Below, in pieces: positions 33,003 through 36,117 of a DNA stretch of 36,117 nt (within the stretch, counting starts at the first letter, position 1; each line of letters opens with the position of its first letter). The position numbers and the translations under genes were made by a program. A model generated the notes under the pieces. That model ran no database searches, was not told the origin of the DNA, and saw nothing but the letters and a program-made list of their open reading frames with translations. The DNA is from Lapidilactobacillus achengensis (GTDB lineage: Bacteria > Bacillota > Bacilli > Lactobacillales > Lactobacillaceae): NCBI RefSeq assembly GCF_003946655.1, contig NZ_RHOV01000023.1, forward strand, positions 1 through 36,117. Reading direction: 5' to 3'.

Positions 33003-34220
33003 TTAGCGACGACCGTCCAGAATCTTGGTGGTCACGGCCGCGACGATCGCTTGTGCCATCACCTCTTTGCTCGTGAGCGGCAAAGTTTGCTGGCTGCCAT
33101 CCGCGAACAGCAAAGTGCCCTGATTTTGATCCACATCAAAGCCGCTATCGGTGCCGCCGACAGGATTAGCGACGATCAGATCTAAATCCTTGGCCTGTAG
33201 CTTGGCTTGAGCGTTGGTGAGTAATTGTTGGGTCTCCGCAGCAAAGCCGACGACGATTTGCTGGCGCCGTTGTGGCTTTAAACTTGCCAAAATATCCGGA
33301 TTTTTCACCAAGGTCAATTGCATTTCCGCTTGACCCGGTTGCTTTTTGATTTTATTCGTCGCTGGGTGTGCCGGACGGAAATCAGCTGGCGCCGCCGCCA
33401 TGAATAAGAGATCACTTTGGGGGAACAGCCGTTGGACAGCCGCTTGTAATTCCGCGGTGGTGGTCACCGCGACAACTTTGGCCGGAATATCCATTGGCGC
33501 TGGGACAGAACTGATCACCGTCACCTCAGCGCCAGCCCAATAGGCCGCCCGCGCCAAGGCCCAGCCCATCTTCCCCGAAGAGTGATTGCCGATAAACCGC
33601 ACGGGATCTATGGCTTCACGGGTTCCGCCAGCCGTGATCAAGACCCGCTGGCCCGCTAAAGTTTGGTCCGTTGTTTGGCGCTGCCAGGCGTTCTTCACCA
33701 AGGCCTGCATCGTCGCCGGTTCAGGCATCCGTCCTTTCGCCGCGTAACCTTCCGCTAACAAGCCTACTTCCGGCTCAAAGACTGTGACGTGATCCTGCCG
33801 TAACAACGCTAAGTTCCGCTGGGTGGCGGCGGCGCCATACATTTGGTCATTCATCGCTGGGAAAACAAAGATCGGCTTGGCCGCCGCTAATAACGCCGTA
33901 CTGGCCAAATCATCGGCGATCCCATTGGCCATTTTCGCCAAAATATCGGCGGTCGCCGGCGCCACAATAATCAAATCGGCCCAGATCGTTAAATCTAAGT
34001 GGCTGATCGCGGTGGTGTTACTATGCAAATAATGGTCGTCATAAACGGGATGTTGACTGACCACCGCCAAGGTTTGCGGCGTCACGAACGCCGTCGCCGC
34101 CTGGGTCGCGATCACTTGAACCTCCGCGCCTGCTTTGACTAGGCCACGAATGAATTGGGGAATTTTGTACGCCGCGATCCCCCCAGAAATGATCAGTAAA
34201 ATATGTTTACCCTGATACAT
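33003..34220 (-). CDS. coaBC: Bifunctional phosphopantothenoylcysteine decarboxylase/synthase CoaBC, 405 aa
   Basis: CoaBC adds cysteine to phosphopantothenate and decarboxylates the product in coenzyme A synthesis. The flavoprotein CoaC half starts ILLIISGGIAAYKIPQFIRGLVKAGAEVQVIATQAATAFV, with HLDLTIWADLIIVAPATADILAKMANGIADDLASTALLA and FPAMNDQMY (about 20-125). The CoaB half from about 190 has RVLITAGGTREAIDPVRFIGNHSSGKMGWALARAA, AAPADFRPAHPATNKIKK, LVKNPDILASL and VGFAAET. The length is normal. TAGGTG precedes the ATG. It follows the rpoZ terminator, so a promoter in the 70-base gap or read-through is needed. Confidence 0.96.
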   Translation of the reverse strand: MYQGKHILLIISGGIAAYKIPQFIRGLVKAGAEVQVIATQAATAFVTPQTLAVVSQHPVYDDHYLHSNTTAISHLDLTIWADLIIVAPATADILAKMANGIADDLASTALLAAAKPIFVFPAMNDQMYGAAATQRNLALLRQDHVTVFEPEVGLLAEGYAAKGRMPEPATMQALVKNAWQRQTTDQTLAGQRVLITAGGTREAIDPVRFIGNHSSGKMGWALARAAYWAGAEVTVISSVPAPMDIPAKVVAVTTTAELQAAVQRLFPQSDLLFMAAAPADFRPAHPATNKIKKQPGQAEMQLTLVKNPDILASLKPQRRQQIVVGFAAETQQLLTNAQAKLQAKDLDLIVANPVGGTDSGFDVDQNQGTLLFADGSQQTLPLTSKEVMAQAIVAAVTTKILDGRR

Positions 34221-34291
34221 ATACGCACCTACCGTTTCTTTTCATTAAATTCCGACGAAAACTTCCAGCGACGTCAAACTTAAATCAGTCA

Positions 34292-34334
34292 ATTAAAAAA
34301 CGAACCTTCCGACCGCGATTGCGTTAGAAGGTTC
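34292..34334 (-). terminator. Terminator after rpoZ
   Basis: On the minus strand GAACCTTC (34334-34327) pairs perfectly with GAAGGTTC (34309-34302), with further partial pairing inside a 17-base loop, followed by a GTTTTTTAATT run. It lies 8 bases past the rpoZ stop. Confidence 0.85.
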
Positions 34335-34341
34335 CTCACAT

Positions 34342-34641
34342 TTATTTAGCTGCGTCTGTTCCTGAAGCCGAATCATTTGGCTTTTCTAAGTCCTCGCGTT
34401 GCTCTTCAGCGTCAACCGCCTCCGCGTCCGCTTCTTTCAAATCAGAATGAGGATCGATCGCGATCTTGCCCGCCGCGATTTCCTCTAGGGCCAACCCCAC
34501 TGTCTTATCTGACTTGTAATGATCAAGCATTTCGAAATCGCCAGCTTCAAGCTGATGGGCCCGCTTGGCCGCCAAAATCGCTAAGGAATAACGTGAATCT
34601 ACTTTTTCCAGTAATTTATCGATTGGTGGGTATGAAATCAT
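34342..34641 (-). CDS. rpoZ: RNA polymerase omega subunit, 99 aa
   Basis: Omega helps RNA polymerase assemble around the beta-prime subunit. The core [34 protein letters not shown] and [19 protein letters not shown] is a clear match. The last 35 or so residues (from [14 protein letters not shown]) form an acidic, disordered-looking tail, making the protein longer than the common 65-75 residues; tails of this kind occur in lactobacilli. The start ATG at 34641 is one base after the gmk stop, so translation is probably coupled. Confidence 0.95.
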   Translation of the reverse strand: MISYPPIDKLLEKVDSRYSLAILAAKRAHQLEAGDFEMLDHYKSDKTVGLALEEIAAGKIAIDPHSDLKEADAEAVDAEEQREDLEKPNDSASGTDAAK

Positions 34642-34642
34642 T

Positions 34643-35257
34643 CTAATCTTCTCCTAACATACTCTGATAAGTGTCTAAGACCCGAGCGACGCGCAAATGC
34701 TCGCTGGCAATAATCTGCTCGATCCGATCCACCGCCAACTCAACTTGGTCGTTAACGACGGCGTAATCATAATTGGTCATCAAATTGATTTCCTCGCGGG
34801 CCGTCTGCATCCGTCGTTTGATCGTCGCCATATCATCGGTGCCCCGCTTAACGATCCGTTCCTGCAAAATATGCAGATCAGGCGGCGTTAAGAAAATAAA
34901 CACCCCATCACTGACTTTGCTACGAACCTGCATGGCGCCTTTGACTTCGATCTCCAACAAAACATCCTGCCCTTGCTCCAGCGTTTGATTGACATAACGC
35001 AAGGGTGTGCCGTAGTAATTACCCACATATTGGGCGTACTCCAGCATGCCCCCATTGGCAATCTCGGTTTCAAACTCATTGCGGGTGCGGAAATAATAAT
35101 CCACCCCATCGACCTCGCCGGGACGCGGTTGCCGCGTCGTCATTGAAATCGAATATTTGAACTGCTGGCCATACTTCGCGACCATCGCTTGCCGGACAGT
35201 TCCCTTACCAACCCCAGATGGGCCAGATAAAACGATCAACATACCTTTTTCAGACAT
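34643..35257 (-). CDS. gmk: Guanylate kinase, 204 aa
   Basis: Gmk converts GMP to GDP and so feeds the GTP and (p)ppGpp pools. P-loop [19 protein letters not shown] (about 7-25), GMP-binding [50 protein letters not shown] and the lid region [16 protein letters not shown] are all in place. The length is standard. GGGAG lies 9 bases before the ATG. It heads the gmk-rpoZ pair; no strong promoter is obvious in the AT-rich stretch before it (35258-35330). Confidence 0.97.
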   Translation of the reverse strand: MSEKGMLIVLSGPSGVGKGTVRQAMVAKYGQQFKYSISMTTRQPRPGEVDGVDYYFRTRNEFETEIANGGMLEYAQYVGNYYGTPLRYVNQTLEQGQDVLLEIEVKGAMQVRSKVSDGVFIFLTPPDLHILQERIVKRGTDDMATIKRRMQTAREEINLMTNYDYAVVNDQVELAVDRIEQIIASEHLRVARVLDTYQSMLGED

Positions 35258-35436
35258 TCAGAAAGCTCCCAAAACAAATTAGTCAATAGATATATATTGC
35301 CCTTTTTTCAACATTTTTTCAAGCCCCAGGAGCCCAGTCAACGAAAAAACACGGCTCTAGCCTTGATCTCATAGGAATCAGCGCCACGGGAAAAAGTTCA
35401 AGTAAAAAATAATTTTACTCAAATCAGGCAAAAGGG

Positions 35437-35465
35437 CTTGCTTTTCGAACGGATGTTCGTATAAT
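35437..35465 (+). promoter_or_regulatory. Promoter with a perfect LexA (SOS) box
   Basis: CGAACGGATGTTCG (35446-35459) fully matches the Bacillus-type LexA operator CGAACRNRYGTTYG. It lies exactly between a TTGCTT-like -35 (35438-35443) and a TATAAT -10 (35460-35465), so a bound repressor would block RNA polymerase. It controls the small gene at 35499. Confidence 0.88.
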
Positions 35466-35498
35466 GAAGATACAAACACTTGTTCGGAGGAATGTCCA

Positions 35499-35840
35499 AT
35501 GCCAACCTTGAAGAAAATTCGTCAGACCTTAACTAAATCACTCTACTCGTTCTTTGATCTTGCGGAAAACCCAGCGGCGGCTGACGCTACGGTGGCCAAG
35601 GACACCTACCGCCGGATTGATTCGCAACAATTGACCGCCCAGATCGATTACCTGATTCATAATCCGCAAATTGTCTCGTTGCAGTTAAAGACCAACGCCG
35701 CCAATAAACGCGGTAATGAGTTTCTGATTGGTCAATTCAAGACGATCGATCGTCAACAACGAACAGTGATTTTCGTTGTCAAGCACAGTAATCTGATCCA
35801 GCTGATCAATTTTGATCAGATTATTCGGATCGCCGCATAA
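35499..35840 (+). CDS. SOS-regulated small protein of unknown function (possibly YolD-like), 113 aa
   Basis: This is the only plus-strand gene in the core part of the window. It starts at the ATG after GGAGG and has a perfect LexA box in its promoter, so it should be induced by DNA damage. No signal peptide or membrane helix is seen. The first 35 residues are Lys/Ala-rich and helical-looking. The C-terminal part (GNEFLIGQFKTIDRQQRTVIFVV to LINFDQIIRIAA) is beta-rich and its layout resembles YolD-like proteins, which sit beside SOS Y-family polymerases; that likeness is weak. No polymerase gene is visible within the window. A terminator follows at 35862-35924. Confidence 0.85.
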   Translation: MPTLKKIRQTLTKSLYSFFDLAENPAAADATVAKDTYRRIDSQQLTAQIDYLIHNPQIVSLQLKTNAANKRGNEFLIGQFKTIDRQQRTVIFVVKHSNLIQLINFDQIIRIAA

Positions 35841-35861
35841 ATCCTTATTTTACCCACAGTT

Positions 35862-35924
35862 AAACAGGCTGATCACAGCGTTGTCGGATCCATCCAATCC
35901 GGCTGCTGATCAGCCTGTTTTTTT
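35862..35924 (+). terminator. Strong terminator after the SOS gene
   Basis: AACAGGCTGATCA (35863-35875) pairs with TGATCAGCCTGTT (35907-35919), with a further inner stem CGGAT/ATCCG, followed by seven T residues. It is about 20 bases past the stop. Repeat copy E begins about 30 bases later. Confidence 0.9.
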
Positions 35925-35953
35925 CGTTTTCGATGATGTGTGTGGACATAATA

Positions 35954-36117
35954 ATGACCGCAGCTTATGCTGCGCGTGGCGTTGGTGGTTGGCAAGTGTG
36001 GTGAGGCTCCAGGTCGGGCTGGGGGTGGTGGAACGCAGCGGGCACGATTTTGAGCTTTTCGGAAGTGCACCGAAAATCTCAAAACTCGGCCTTATTGTAG
36101 GCGATAAATCGCCAACA
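35954..36117 (+). repeat. Composite repeat, copy E (left module, cut by window end)
   Basis: Hairpin CGCAGC-TTAT-GCTGCG (35959-35974) is followed by sequence nearly identical to copy B (compare 5169-5312): the GCGTGGCGTTGGTGG arm, the GGTCGGGCTGGGGGT arm, then the inner TTTTCGG/CCGAAAA hairpin with a changed loop. The window ends within the second inner hairpin, so the closing arms lie outside. Confidence 0.85.

Overview
The window is a core-chromosome segment of a low-GC Gram-positive bacterium, almost certainly a member of the Lactobacillaceae. The gene order is the conserved Firmicutes block gmk-rpoZ-coaBC-priA-fmt-rsmB-prpC-prkC-rsgA-thiN-rpmB-asp23/yloU-fakA/yloV-recG-plsX-acpP-rnc-smc-ftsY-ylxM-ffh-rpsP-khpA-rimM-trmD-rplS. 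It is read on the minus strand, so it runs from high to low coordinates. Genus and species cannot be fixed from the sequence alone. Base composition looks fairly high for a lactobacillus, but I did not compute it.

Layout from right to left. Positions 35.4-35.9 kb hold a small plus-strand gene behind a perfect LexA box. Positions 35.3-23.7 kb hold a nucleotide, coenzyme A, replication-restart, translation-initiation and Ser/Thr-kinase cluster (gmk to thiN); rpe, usual between rsgA and thiN in Bacillus, is absent. Positions 23.7-21.4 kb hold rpmB alone between two large non-coding repeat elements. Positions 21.4-16.2 kb hold yloU, fakA, recG and plsX. Positions 16.0-13.0 kb hold acpP, an orphan solute-binding lipoprotein and rnc. 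Positions 13.0-6.0 kb hold smc, ftsY, ylxM and ffh (chromosome condensation and the SRP pathway). Positions 5.0-2.5 kb hold rpsP, khpA, rimM, trmD and rplS (ribosome and tRNA maturation). An NAD(P)-binding SDR-like gene and an unrecognised gene follow. The left edge carries the last codons of a TnpB and the right end of an IS200/IS605-family element.

The most unusual content is non-coding. Five copies of a composite repeat (here A-E; about 356-850, 5140-5945, 21551-22130, 22539-23655, and 35954 to the window end) fill the intergenic gaps. All five are in the same orientation. Complete copies have a left hairpin module, a conserved centre, and a right module that is an inverted relative of the left one. 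The stems differ in sequence between copies, yet both arms change together so pairing is kept. Copy A lacks the left module, copy D has the right module twice, and a decayed fragment in the opposite orientation lies between rimM and khpA. I do not recognise this as a named family. The design resembles REPINs (paired inverted hairpins) but is much larger. Several open reading frames inside these repeats are most likely spurious.

Transcription signals visible by eye include intrinsic terminators after the 915 gene, rplS, khpA, ffh, fakA, rpmB, rpoZ and the LexA-controlled gene. Plausible promoters lie before the 915 gene, rplS, rpsP, rnc, acpP, yloU and rpmB. No tRNA, rRNA, CRISPR array or replication origin was seen.
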